Shown here: positions 1 through 8,095 of the stretch, piece after piece
How positions within the stretch are numbered: position 1 is the first letter of the stretch
Layout: each line of letters opens with the position of its first letter
NCBI GenBank assembly: GCA_027491555.1
Contig: JAOZGN010000006.1
Coordinates: 34,919-98,918, forward strand
Direction: 5' to 3'
From: Thermoproteota archaeon
GTDB taxonomy: Archaea; Thermoproteota; Korarchaeia; Korarchaeales; Korarchaeaceae
DNA: 64,000 nucleotides
The notes under the pieces: model-generated
Told to the model about the DNA's origin: nothing
The model's input: the letters and a program-made list of their open reading frames with translations, nothing else
The model's database searches: none
Program-made: the position numbers and the translations under genes

Positions 1-2
1 TC

Positions 3-965
3 GGGCTGACCGAGGGAGACCTCCTTCGGATGTACAGGAAGCTGGTCGAACTTCGCCTCTTCGAAAACAGGGTGGAGCAGCTGTACCTCTATGAGGCCAG
101 GATCCAGGGAACCGCCCACCTCTATACGGGAGAGGAGGCAATTGCCGTAGGCGTGGCCCGGGCAATAGAGGGGTTTGGATACATAGTAAGCCACCACAGG
201 GGCCACGGGCACGCGCTGGCCATGGGCATCCCGCCGAAGGAGGTCATGGCCGAGCTATTCGGCAAGGAGACCGGCGTGGTCAAGGGACTCGGCGGGTCCA
301 TGCACGTGGCCATAGACCCCAAGCGGGGCGCCCTCTGGGCCTCGGCGATCGTGGGGAGCGGGATACCCATAGCGGCAGGGGCCGCGCTGGCCCTGAGGTA
401 CAGAGGAGAAAGGGGCGTCGTCGTCGGGTTCTTCAGCGACGGCGCCGCGAACACCGGCGCGTTCCACGAAGGGCTCAACCTCGCCTCCTTCTGGAAGCTC
501 CCGGTCATCTTCGCCTGCGAGAACAACCAGTGGGGCATGTCCATGCCGGCGAGAAAGTCGATAACGTGCGGCCGGGTTGCCTACCGGGCCGCTGCCTACG
601 GCATGCCCGGCGTGATTGCCGACGGAAACGACGTCCTCAGCGTCTACAAGGCCACCAAAGAGGCCGCCGATCGGGCGCTCCGCGGAGAGGGTCCAACCCT
701 CATAGAGTTCATCACCTACCGGCTCAAGGGGCACGGCGTCTACGACAAGGCCACGTACAGGCCCAAGGGGGAGGTCGAGGAATGGGAGAAGAAGGATCCG
801 CTCCCCAGGTTCGAGCAGAAATTAATTGAGGCTGGAATTACCACAGAAGGTCGCCTGAAGGAGATCAGAGAAGAGGTGGCCAAAGAGATCGAGGAGGCGG
901 TGAAGTTCGCCGAGGAGAGCGAGGTCCTCGAGTTCGACAAGCTCTGGGAGGTGATCTACGCGTGA
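3..965 (+). CDS. 2-oxoacid (pyruvate-type) dehydrogenase E1 component, alpha subunit; 5' end outside window
   Basis: Thiamine-diphosphate-dependent subunit that, with the beta subunit encoded next, decarboxylates a 2-oxoacid and acylates the E2 lipoyl group. The TPP/Mg motif is visible as SDGAANTG, about 22 residues before ENNQWGMS, and the family segment SHHRGHGHALA precedes it. The reading frame stays open to the left edge (GLTEGDLLR before the ATG at 30), and those residues match the usual N-terminus of the family, so the true start lies upstream of the window. The stop overlaps the next start (GTGA). Substrate (pyruvate, acetoin or branched-chain oxoacid) cannot be told from sequence. Confidence 0.93.
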   Translation, partial: GLTEGDLLRMYRKLVELRLFENRVEQLYLYEARIQGTAHLYTGEEAIAVGVARAIEGFGYIVSHHRGHGHALAMGIPPKEVMAELFGKETGVVKGLGGSMHVAIDPKRGALWASAIVGSGIPIAAGAALALRYRGERGVVVGFFSDGAANTGAFHEGLNLASFWKLPVIFACENNQWGMSMPARKSITCGRVAYRAAAYGMPGVIADGNDVLSVYKATKEAADRALRGEGPTLIEFITYRLKGHGVYDKATYRPKGEVEEWEKKDPLPRFEQKLIEAGITTEGRLKEIREEVAKEIEEAVKFAEESEVLEFDKLWEVIYA

Positions 966-1951
966 GCACAGGTGAGGAGAGGATCCTGACCTACGCCGAG
1001 GCCATCAGGGAGGGCCTCAGGCAGGAGATGCAGAGAGACGAGAGCGTCGTCCTGATGGGAGAGGACATAGGCGCTTACGGGGGCGCCTTCAAGGTCACCA
1101 AGGGCCTCCTTGAGGAGTTCGGCCCGGAGAGGGTCAGAGACACCCCCATCTCAGAGATCGCGATTGTGGGCGCCGCCATAGGGGCCGCAATAATGGGTCT
1201 CAGGCCCGTGGCCGAGATCATGTACATGGACTTCCTGCCCATAGCGACCGAGCAGCTGGTCATCCAGGCCGCGAAGATGAGGTTCTCATCCGGGGGGAAG
1301 CTGAGGATCCCCCTCGTGGTGAGGACCCAGTACAGCCTGGGGAGGGCGCACGCCGCCCAGCACTCCAACTTCTTCCCGGCCTGGTACATGAACGTCCCGG
1401 GCCTGAAGGTGGTGACTCCCTCAACCCCCTACGACGCGAAGGGGCTGATAATCGGCTCCATAAGGGACGACAATCCAGTGCTGTTCGTTGAGTGCGCCGT
1501 CCTCTACTACGGGGTAAAGGGCCCCGTGCCGGAGGAGCCCTACGAGATCCCCCTGGGCGTGGCAGATGTTAAGAGAGAGGGGAGCGACGTCACCATAGTG
1601 GCGGTGTCCAGGATGGTTCACGAGGCCCTGAAGGCCGCTGAAGAGCTCGAAAAGAAGGGGATAAGCGCGGAGGTTATTGATCCAAGGACCCTCAACCCCC
1701 TGGACAGGCAGACGATAGTGGAGTCCGTGAAGAAGACGGGGAGGGCCGTCGTGGCGGCGGACGACTGCAAGACCGGCGGCGTCACCGCCGAGCTGGCGGC
1801 CACGATCGTCGAGGGAGCTTTCGACTATCTAGACGCCCCGATCGTGAGGGTGGCGTCGCCCGACATGCCCATCCCGTTCTCCCCTTCGCTCGAGAACCGG
1901 TACATGCGCTGGGCAAAGGACATAGTTGAGGCGGTGGAAGGCATAGTGTAA
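962..1951 (+). CDS. 2-oxoacid dehydrogenase E1 component, beta subunit
   Basis: Transketolase-like partner of the preceding alpha subunit, 329 aa, the normal size. It carries GEDIGAYGGAFKVTKGL near the N-terminus, the VVRTQYSLGRAHAAQHSNFF segment and the C-terminal transketolase domain (VIDPRTLNPLD, then a swivelling domain ending in PFSPSLENRYM). It starts with GTG inside the stop codon of the alpha gene, so the two are translationally coupled. The E2 gene follows after 18 bp. Confidence 0.94.
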   Translation: MSTGEERILTYAEAIREGLRQEMQRDESVVLMGEDIGAYGGAFKVTKGLLEEFGPERVRDTPISEIAIVGAAIGAAIMGLRPVAEIMYMDFLPIATEQLVIQAAKMRFSSGGKLRIPLVVRTQYSLGRAHAAQHSNFFPAWYMNVPGLKVVTPSTPYDAKGLIIGSIRDDNPVLFVECAVLYYGVKGPVPEEPYEIPLGVADVKREGSDVTIVAVSRMVHEALKAAEELEKKGISAEVIDPRTLNPLDRQTIVESVKKTGRAVVAADDCKTGGVTAELAATIVEGAFDYLDAPIVRVASPDMPIPFSPSLENRYMRWAKDIVEAVEGIV

Positions 1952-1969
1952 CCAGTCGGGAGGATCGCG

Positions 1970-3100
1970 ATGCCGTGGAAGGTCGTGATGCCCCGCCTCG
2001 ACCCGGGAATGAAGACGGGAAAGCTGGTCAGGTGGCTGAAGAGGGAGGGTGAGCCCGTCAAGAGGGGCGAGGAGATAGCGACCGCAGAGGGGGAGAAGAC
2101 CACCTTTCCGATCGAATCGCCCGCCGACGGCGTGCTCGTCAAGATCCTCGTACAGGAGGGAGAGGAAGTTCCAGTGCTCACGGCGCTGGCCATCATCGCG
2201 GCTCCTGGGGAACAGATCTCGGAGGAGGAGCTCAGGCGGGAGGCCCCCCGCGAGGTGTTGGAGGTGAGGGCCAGCCCGGCCGCCAGGCGGCTGGCCAGGG
2301 AGTACGGGATCGACCTCAGGGAGGTGCGGGGTACAGGCCCCGGCGGGAGGATAACCAGAGAGGACATCCTCAGGTACGTGGAATCCACCGGGCTCAGGGC
2401 TGAGCTTGGCGAGGAGGGGCCGAGAGTCCTGAAGGAGATCGAGCTGACTGGCAAGAGGGGAACGATAGCCAGAAGGCTGACGGAGAGTCATAGAGAGATC
2501 CCGAGCGTCACGATAGTCATGAGGGCGGACATGTCGAGAGCTCTAGAACTCAGGAGGCGCGAAGCTGCCCGGGGGAGAAAGTTCTCGATAACAGCCCTCG
2601 TGGTGAAGGCGGTGGCCAAGGCCCTCGAGGAGAACAGAGAACTTAACTCGAGCGTTGTGGGAGACAAAATTGTCGTTTACGACGATATCAACGTGGGCGT
2701 CGCGGTGAGCATTCCAGACGGGCTCGTGGTGCCCGTCGTCCGAGACGCCAACAAGAAGGACTTGATGCAGATAACCAGGGAAATAGAGGAGCTTGCAAGC
2801 AGGGCTCGGAGCGAGGAGGGGCTCAGCCCCAGGGACTTCTCCGGGGGCACATTCACGGTCTCGAACCTGGGCTCCGAGGGAGTGGAGATATTCACGCCGA
2901 TCATCAATCCGCCTCAGTCTGCCATACTCGGCGTGGGCGCGATCACCCAGACGCCGGTCGTAACTGGAGGGGAGATCGAGGTCAGGCCCCAGATGGCCCT
3001 CTGTCTGGTCTTCGACCACAGGGTCGTGGACGGCGTGCCCGCCTCCAGGTTCCTCAGGCGGGTGGTCGAACTCTTGGAGAACCCGGAGGAGCTGGTTTAA
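1970..3100 (+). CDS. Dihydrolipoamide acyltransferase (E2) of the 2-oxoacid dehydrogenase complex
   Basis: 376 aa. An N-terminal lipoyl domain (residues 1-80, probable lipoyl lysine K43 in EGEKTT) is followed by a peripheral subunit-binding domain (about 100-137, ASPAARRLAREYGIDL) and the acyltransferase core (about 150-376) with catalytic H350 and D354 in DHRVVDG. An SD-like GGGAGG precedes the ATG. The gene closes an E1a-E1b-E2 operon; no E3 (dihydrolipoamide dehydrogenase) or lipoate ligase is found downstream, so they must lie upstream of the window or elsewhere. Confidence 0.94.
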   Translation: MPWKVVMPRLDPGMKTGKLVRWLKREGEPVKRGEEIATAEGEKTTFPIESPADGVLVKILVQEGEEVPVLTALAIIAAPGEQISEEELRREAPREVLEVRASPAARRLAREYGIDLREVRGTGPGGRITREDILRYVESTGLRAELGEEGPRVLKEIELTGKRGTIARRLTESHREIPSVTIVMRADMSRALELRRREAARGRKFSITALVVKAVAKALEENRELNSSVVGDKIVVYDDINVGVAVSIPDGLVVPVVRDANKKDLMQITREIEELASRARSEEGLSPRDFSGGTFTVSNLGSEGVEIFTPIINPPQSAILGVGAITQTPVVTGGEIEVRPQMALCLVFDHRVVDGVPASRFLRRVVELLENPEELV

Positions 3101-3113
3101 GCTCCTCCCCGAG

Positions 3114-3124
3114 TCCCTTTTTTG
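3114..3124 (+). terminator. T-run terminator after the E2 gene
   Basis: A C-rich stretch runs into six consecutive T 18 bases after the E2 stop codon. U-rich tracts of this kind end transcription in archaea. The site lies in a 51-bp convergent gap. Confidence 0.4.
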
Positions 3125-3151
3125 GCGTTTCTCTCACAGAGATCAGTTCTA

Positions 3152-3640
3152 TCACCCCCTCCACGTCTCGTTCAGCACGGGAGCGACGAGCTCCTTGTGA
3201 AGAGGCACGCGAATGCCGGGCAGCCAAAACAGCTTGGCCTCGTAGTAGCTCACCACGTCGACCTCGATCCTCGGGGGGAGGTGCTCGATCGTCTGGGGCG
3301 GCAGCGGGAGCAGGAGTACCCTGTAGCCGTCGCTGCGACCCTTGACCAGTCCCAGTGAAGCAGAGAAGTTCTCGATCACGTCCCCCGTCTCCGGGTCTCT
3401 CAGGCTCATGCCCGCAGAAACGAAGAGTGGGTAGAATCCGTCGTTCTTTAGTGTGAAGTTCAACGCAAGGCCGGTGAAGTCTCCGCTAACGTAGGGTTGG
3501 GCGTACACGAGCCTGAGGTTGGAGTGAACGCTGAAGGCCGAGTGGAGCCACATTACGGTCAGCACCAGAACAACCATAGTCACCGCGATCTCTCTCTTGT
3601 ACGAGAGAAGGACGGCCTTGCCTCTGTTAGACTCGTCCAA
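3152..3640 (-). CDS. Membrane-anchored protein of unknown function
   Basis: 162 aa. One N-terminal membrane segment (about residues 17-36, IAVTMVVLVLTVMW) is followed by a roughly 120-residue extracytoplasmic beta-rich domain (LALNFTLKNDGFYPLFVSAGMSL), reminiscent of LEA14-like or CARDB-like folds. The start is TTG at 3640: AAGGAGGGAC lies 7 bases upstream, and a TATA-like CTTTTTATTA lies on the minus strand near 3683-3692. It is downstream of, and possibly independent from, the PTS genes. I do not recognise a family. Confidence 0.7.
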   Translation of the reverse strand: MDESNRGKAVLLSYKREIAVTMVVLVLTVMWLHSAFSVHSNLRLVYAQPYVSGDFTGLALNFTLKNDGFYPLFVSAGMSLRDPETGDVIENFSASLGLVKGRSDGYRVLLLPLPPQTIEHLPPRIEVDVVSYYEAKLFWLPGIRVPLHKELVAPVLNETWRG

Positions 3641-3713
3641 TATGGAGTCCCTCCTTCTGACGAACCTTTAGAGGAGGCCAGCCGTAATAAAAAGAGGGGA
3701 AGAGGGGTGGGGG

Positions 3714-4982
3714 TCACTTCTTCCCGAAGAGGAGGTAAAACGGCAAGAAGAGGACGAAGGTCAGCGGATTGGTCCCGTCGCAGATGCTGGAGATCAGGGT
3801 CGCCCCCTCAGGGGCCTCAAAGCCGGCCGTGATGGCGGCCTGGGTCACGTACGGCGCCAAGAAGGTGCCGATGTACATGGCCGGGATTAGGACTATGGCC
3901 CCGATGATCACGGTGTGAACCACGTTGCCCTTCACGATCGGCACCAGCATGCAGACCATGAAGGGCAACACGGCCAGGTCGGCAAGGGGCAGGAACTTGT
4001 TGCCGGGCAGGATGAACGCCAGGCCTATGGTTATGGGCACCAGTATCAAGGCCGCGGCGATGGCGGTCGGGTGACCGATGGCGATAGCAGAGTCCAGACC
4101 TATGTACATCTCCCTTCCGCCGTACTTCTCCTCCAGGATCTTCTTGCCAGCTTCAGAGATCGGGACCAGACCCTCCATCAGTATCGCTACGACCTTTGGC
4201 ATCAGGTACATGACGCCGGCCAGGGTGACGCCCGTGTTCAAGATGCCGGCTACGTCCTGGCCGGCAGCGATGGCCAGCAGAATGCCAATTACGAAGCCTA
4301 TGACCATGGGCTCTCCCAGTACCCCTAGTCTCTCCCGGATGGCCTCTGGGTCGGCCCTGACGTCTCGCAGAGGTGGTATGGCGTCGATCGCCTTCTTGAT
4401 GGGAATGCCTATTGGGACGTAGGCGGCGGAGAAGCCGTGAGGCAGCGAGATGCCGGGGATCCCGAGCATCTCTTGGACTCCCTCAGCCGTCCAATCTCCC
4501 AGTTTGAACACGATGATCGCGTTTATTGCCGAGGCGATCAGGCCGAGTGGGACGCTGTCGGTGGCCATGGTGACCAGGGAGCCGGTGAAGGCGAAGTGCC
4601 AGTAGTTCCAGAAGTCGATGTCCATGGTCTTGGTCAGACCCAGGGCCAGCATGATGATGTTGATGATGAAGTCTATGGGAATCGTCAGGGCTCCCACGAT
4701 CGTGCCCCAGGCGATGGCGGCCGCTGCTGGCCAGCCCACGTCGATGACGGTTAGCTCTATGCCAGTCCTCTGCACCATCGCCTGGGCGACGTCGCTCATG
4801 GTACCCCACAGCAGGCCGATAACCAGGTTGATACCCACGAAGCCGCAGGCGATGGTCAGCGCCGCCCTGAAGGCCTTGCTCGCTGGGATCTTGAAGGCGA
4901 GACCCACTATGAAGAGGATTATCGGTATGGCGACGGTGGCCCCCAGCCCCAAGAACCATTGGACTGCTCCGACGATGTCCAT
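3714..4982 (-). CDS. gatC: PTS galactitol-family membrane component IIC
   Basis: 422 aa with about 10-12 membrane segments and family features of GatC-type sugar permeases (IACGFVGINLVIGLL near the N-terminus, DSAIAIGHPTAIAAALILVPIT in the middle). It would carry the sugar across the membrane while IIB phosphorylates it. I use ATG 4982 rather than the upstream in-frame GTG at 5024, because GGTGAGTGTGAG immediately precedes 4982 and a TATA box (5038-5047) predicts a transcript start near 5018. It therefore has its own promoter in the 173-bp gap after IIB. The exact sugar is not deducible. Confidence 0.9.
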   Translation of the reverse strand: MDIVGAVQWFLGLGATVAIPIILFIVGLAFKIPASKAFRAALTIACGFVGINLVIGLLWGTMSDVAQAMVQRTGIELTVIDVGWPAAAAIAWGTIVGALTIPIDFIINIIMLALGLTKTMDIDFWNYWHFAFTGSLVTMATDSVPLGLIASAINAIIVFKLGDWTAEGVQEMLGIPGISLPHGFSAAYVPIGIPIKKAIDAIPPLRDVRADPEAIRERLGVLGEPMVIGFVIGILLAIAAGQDVAGILNTGVTLAGVMYLMPKVVAILMEGLVPISEAGKKILEEKYGGREMYIGLDSAIAIGHPTAIAAALILVPITIGLAFILPGNKFLPLADLAVLPFMVCMLVPIVKGNVVHTVIIGAIVLIPAMYIGTFLAPYVTQAAITAGFEAPEGATLISSICDGTNPLTFVLFLPFYLLFGKK

Positions 4983-5037
4983 CTCACACTCACCAGCCGT
5001 CTGCGCTCGACGGCTGACTACCACGACTTCGACTCTT

Positions 5038-5047
5038 ACTAATAAAG
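5038..5047 (-). promoter_or_regulatory. TATA box of the PTS IIC gene
   Basis: On the minus strand the sequence reads CTTTATTAGT, centred about 61 bp before ATG 4982. The predicted transcript start near 5018 leaves a leader of about 36 nt that includes the GGTGAG ribosome site. Confidence 0.45.
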
Positions 5048-5155
5048 TTAGCGATTGTTACAAAAAAGAAAGAGAAGCTCCTCGGCTTGCTGCCCCAAGA
5101 TGGACCCACGAGAGCGGTTTGGGCTGATTTGGGCAACTCTAAGCCTGTAAATTTT

Positions 5156-5482
5156 TCATAGATCTGCGGGAGGAGTTATCCCCACCGCCTCGAATATCTT
5201 CTTCAGGGCCTCCTTCTCCCCTATGCCCGTAAGGAAAGGAACCCCATTAATCACGGGCTTACCCTTGGCCGCCTTCTCGGAGATTGGGGTGTTGGCGACT
5301 ATCACGTCTGGATCGAAGACCTCGATCTTCCCCTGGACCTCGGAGGCCTTACACTGAACTATCGTGACGGGAATCTTCAGCTTGTCAAAGGCTTGCTTGA
5401 TCTTTCCCGCCACGACCGTGGCGGTAGCTATTGCTGTCCCACAAGCGACGAGGATCTTGATGTCCCGGGGCTTCGTGCCCAT
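5156..5482 (-). CDS. gatB: PTS galactitol-family phosphocarrier IIB
   Basis: 108 aa, the usual length. The phospho-accepting cysteine is C14 in the loop VACGTAIATAT, which matches the GatB-type P-loop (CGTGIATS). IIB receives phosphate from the IIA histidine and passes it to sugar bound to IIC. It lies 36 bp downstream of IIA in the same direction. The 173 bp between its stop and the IIC start hold only the IIC promoter and an AT-rich stretch. Confidence 0.9.
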   Translation of the reverse strand: MGTKPRDIKILVACGTAIATATVVAGKIKQAFDKLKIPVTIVQCKASEVQGKIEVFDPDVIVANTPISEKAAKGKPVINGVPFLTGIGEKEALKKIFEAVGITPPADL

Positions 5483-5518
5483 AGACTCCCCCCGACGGTC
5501 CGGTAAGGACTACCATAC

Positions 5519-6010
5519 TTAATAACCTTCCTGAGACTCTCCCTGCCCCTCTCGGGTCGATAGCCTTTCCCTCAGAATCTGCTCGACTTCTTGCTCGGTA
5601 CGCGCTTTCACTAGAGATTCCATTACCTGGGGATCCTTGAACACGTCAACGAGCTTCATCAGGGTCTGGATGTACGAGCTCGGATCCTTTATGGCGGGCA
5701 TGAACACCATCCGAACCGGCACCTCAGAGTCCGGATCGTCCATTCTCCTGAAGGTGACGGGCTTCTTGAGCCTGGCTACTGCCAGTGCTGGCTTGTTCAC
5801 GTGCTCGACGCCAGCATGAGGGAGCGCAGCGTTGACCCCGCCAGCGAGTTCCAGTCCCGTGGGTACGCTCTTTTCTCTCTGGATGGTGGCCTCAACGAAC
5901 GTATCTTTAACATAACTCCCCTCTTGGAGGAGATTTCCCAGATAGCGGATGACTTCTTCAGCCGATGAGACCTCCACATCTAGGACTACCAGTATATCCA
6001 TTTCCTGCAT
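5519..6010 (-). CDS. gatA: PTS IIA component (fructose/mannitol/galactitol type)
   Basis: About 163 aa. The probable active-site histidine lies in NAALPHAGVEHV, matching the ALPH..xEHV signature of EIIA-Fru/GatA domains. The C-terminal 25 residues are a charged tail. An in-frame GTG at 6040 would add ten residues, but the minus strand has GAAA-CTTAAAG (BRE/TATA) at 6044-6054. This places the transcript start near 6021, downstream of that GTG, so ATG 6010 is preferred. IIA, IIB and IIC are transcribed in that order; no EI or HPr gene is present in the window. Confidence 0.87.
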   Translation of the reverse strand: MQEMDILVVLDVEVSSAEEVIRYLGNLLQEGSYVKDTFVEATIQREKSVPTGLELAGGVNAALPHAGVEHVNKPALAVARLKKPVTFRRMDDPDSEVPVRMVFMPAIKDPSSYIQTLMKLVDVFKDPQVMESLVKARTEQEVEQILRERLSTREGQGESQEGY

Positions 6011-6043
6011 CGGAGGGAGACCGAAGAGTTGGGCGTGCACATT

Positions 6044-6054
6044 CTTTAAGTTTC
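6044..6054 (-). promoter_or_regulatory. BRE/TATA promoter of the PTS IIA-IIB genes
   Basis: The minus strand reads GAAACTTAAAG. A start about 25 bp downstream falls near 6021, which decides for the ATG at 6010 over the GTG at 6040. Confidence 0.45.
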
Positions 6055-6071
6055 TGTATCCTGGGCGTGCG

Positions 6072-6078
6072 GGTGATC
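6072..6078 (+). promoter_or_regulatory. Ribosome binding site deciding the OsmC start
   Basis: GGTGATC is a 7-base match to the complement of the archaeal 16S 3' end, spaced 8 bases from GTG 6087. Confidence 0.6.
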
Positions 6079-6086
6079 CCTTGGCG

Positions 6087-6524
6087 GTGAAGAAGCCGGA
6101 CGGGCCGATAGTGTGTGAGGCTGAGGCGCGGTGGAACGGCCGAACAGGAGGCGCTGTCAGGCTACCTCGGGGCGATCAGCTTCAGATAGACATGGCTGTA
6201 GAGTTTGGCGGCCTCAACGAGGCCCCCTCCCCGGATGACCTGTTCGCCGCCAGCCTGAGCGGGTGCCTCCTGACGACGGCCGTATGGTTCGCCAAGAAGA
6301 TGGAACTCAGTGTAGCCAATCTGGCCGTCAAGGTCAAAACGAAAACTGAGTTGAGGGAAGGCGGATTCAGAATAACCAAGATCTGGGCGACGATCAGGAT
6401 CGACGGTCTTTCGAAAGAAGAGGCGGAGAGGTTGGCCGATCTAGCGGAGAGGTACTGTCACCTCGCAAGGACCTTGAGGGACTGCGTGGACATCGAGTTC
6501 AACCTGGAGTGGGGAGGAGCGTGA
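6087..6524 (+). CDS. OsmC/Ohr-family protein
   Basis: 145 aa. OsmC-type enzymes are thiol peroxidases that reduce organic hydroperoxides. Both conserved cysteines are present: one in LSGCLLTTAV at the start of the central helix and one in RYCHLART near the C-terminus. The reading frame extends upstream to 5949 across the divergent promoter, but a strong ribosome site GGTGATC at 6072-6078, 8 bases from GTG 6087, fixes the start. The stop overlaps the start of the cupin gene (TGATG), suggesting a two-gene operon. Confidence 0.9.
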   Translation: MKKPDGPIVCEAEARWNGRTGGAVRLPRGDQLQIDMAVEFGGLNEAPSPDDLFAASLSGCLLTTAVWFAKKMELSVANLAVKVKTKTELREGGFRITKIWATIRIDGLSKEEAERLADLAERYCHLARTLRDCVDIEFNLEWGGA

Positions 6525-6880
6525 TGCGGCCCAAGGTCGGGCACTGGAGAGAGATCCCGGAGGAGACGGTCTCGTCGGCGAAGGGTCTCTACAGGAGGTG
6601 GCTCATAACCCCGAGGGACGGGGCCCCGAACTTCGCCATGAGGCTCTTTAGGATGGTTCCGGGAGGGGAGACTCCACCGCACTCGCACGACTGGGAGCAC
6701 GAGGTCTTCATTCTCTCCGGTGGGGGGAGGGCCATCTTGGATGGAGAGGAGTATGAGCTGACTCCGGGCACGTTTCTGTTCATTCCTGGAGGAGTCGAAC
6801 ACTCATTCCAAAACAGCGGCGGGGGAGACCTGGTGTTCCTCTGTCTGATTCCGGCGAGCGCGGTCCCGCCAGGCAAGTGA
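6524..6880 (+). CDS. Small cupin-domain protein
   Basis: 118 aa forming one cupin barrel. Motif 1 supplies metal ligands in PPHSHDWEHEVFILSG (two His, Glu, likely further His) and motif 2 is PGGVEHSFQNSG. The ATG at 6524 overlaps the OsmC stop and is preceded by GGGGAGGAG, so I trim the longer in-frame start at 6509. Cupins of this size have varied roles (sugar isomerases, dioxygenases, metal-binding stress proteins). Coupling to OsmC hints at a stress or detoxification role, which is inference. Confidence 0.85.
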   Translation: MRPKVGHWREIPEETVSSAKGLYRRWLITPRDGAPNFAMRLFRMVPGGETPPHSHDWEHEVFILSGGGRAILDGEEYELTPGTFLFIPGGVEHSFQNSGGGDLVFLCLIPASAVPPGK

Positions 6881-6892
6881 ACAGAACACCCC

Positions 6893-8071
6893 TCATGGTC
6901 GGGAGTAGACCAGGATCGAGGCGTCCACGCCGCCGTACCTCACGGCCCTCCTCTCCTCGAGCCTGAGCCCGCTCATGGCCCTCTCGAACTTAGGCAAGGC
7001 GGGGCCGCCGAGTATGGCTGAGGCCTTCAGCTCGAGCTTTTCCGCCAGCGCCCTGGCCAGCCCCCTGAACGCTGCGTCGATGTCCCTCCTCCGCCCGGTC
7101 CTGAGTTCGTAGGGCGGGTTGGTTGACAGGGCGCCAATTCTATCCACCCGCTCAGGAAGGAACTCCGCGCTGAACACGGAGAACGTTATGGAGTCCTGCA
7201 CCCCTGCCGAGACCGCGTTTCTCGCGGCGCCCGCGACGTGCTTCGGGCTCACGTCGGATGCGAAGATTGCCGGTCGAAGGTACGGCCTCGCCCCGGCGTC
7301 CACTCGGTCTAGTATCTCTTCGACCGGGAGGTCGCGGAACGGCTTTAGGAGTCTGAAGGGCCAGCCCTCTGCCCTCCTCCACGTGCCTGGAGGGATTCTC
7401 TTGGCCGCCAGAGCCGCCTCTATCGGGATGGTCCCACCTCCACACATCGGGTCGACGAGGGGCGACGACGGATCCCTCTCCACCCCGGCGAGCCAGCCGG
7501 TCAACCTAACCAGGGAGTACGCGACCACCGGGCTGAGGGAGGCGGGGTGCTGGTACACCCTGTACCTGCGCTTGTGAAGACTCTCCCCGACGAGGTCTAT
7601 ACCGAGCAAGAGCACGCTGCCGGAGACGTAGGCCCTGACGGTGACATCTGGGCTCTTCAGGTTGGCCCTTATTCTCTCCCCGCTACGCCGGAGGAAGTGC
7701 TCCACCACGGCGGCCCCAACCTCTGCGGCTACCTCCGGGCTACTGTATGCGTGTTTCCCCGCCCGCTCCGCCCTGACCGCGAACGTCACGTTGGGGTCGA
7801 AGTAGTCAAACCACTCCACCTCTCTGGCCATCTCGCCGACCGACGCCAGGTCGCTCGGGTCAACCTCCCCCTCCCTAACCAGGAGGAGTATCCTGTTGGC
7901 CGATCGTATACCGTACACCAGTTCAACCGCCTTCTCGGGTTCTGCGAGGAACCGCACCTTTCCGGGAACGACCGGCCGCGCCGCCTCGCCTATCAGCTCC
8001 TCGATCTCCCCACTCACCACATCCTCGAGGCCCGGAAGGGTGACGGCAAGATACTCGTGCTGGCGTCCCAC
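6893..8071 (-). CDS. THUMP-domain class I RNA methyltransferase (Trm14/TrmN-like)
   Basis: 392 aa with an N-terminal THUMP-type RNA-binding region (about 1-165) and a Rossmann methyltransferase domain. The SAM motif is DPMCGGGTIPIEAAL (about residue 207) and the amino-methylating motif IV is NPPYELRTGRR (about 320). Proteins with this architecture form N2-methylguanosine in tRNA (position 6 in Trm14). The start is GTG at 8071, 24 bp after the ClC stop on the same strand, so co-transcription is likely. Confidence 0.88.
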   Translation of the reverse strand: MGRQHEYLAVTLPGLEDVVSGEIEELIGEAARPVVPGKVRFLAEPEKAVELVYGIRSANRILLLVREGEVDPSDLASVGEMAREVEWFDYFDPNVTFAVRAERAGKHAYSSPEVAAEVGAAVVEHFLRRSGERIRANLKSPDVTVRAYVSGSVLLLGIDLVGESLHKRRYRVYQHPASLSPVVAYSLVRLTGWLAGVERDPSSPLVDPMCGGGTIPIEAALAAKRIPPGTWRRAEGWPFRLLKPFRDLPVEEILDRVDAGARPYLRPAIFASDVSPKHVAGAARNAVSAGVQDSITFSVFSAEFLPERVDRIGALSTNPPYELRTGRRRDIDAAFRGLARALAEKLELKASAILGGPALPKFERAMSGLRLEERRAVRYGGVDASILVYSRP

Positions 8072-8095
8072 GCGACAACCCCCGCCGTCCGGCCG

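Noticed and set aside
5949..6086. 46-residue N-terminal extension of the OsmC frame
   Set aside because: It crosses the promoter and 5' end of the divergent PTS IIA gene; GGTGATC before GTG 6087 marks the start.
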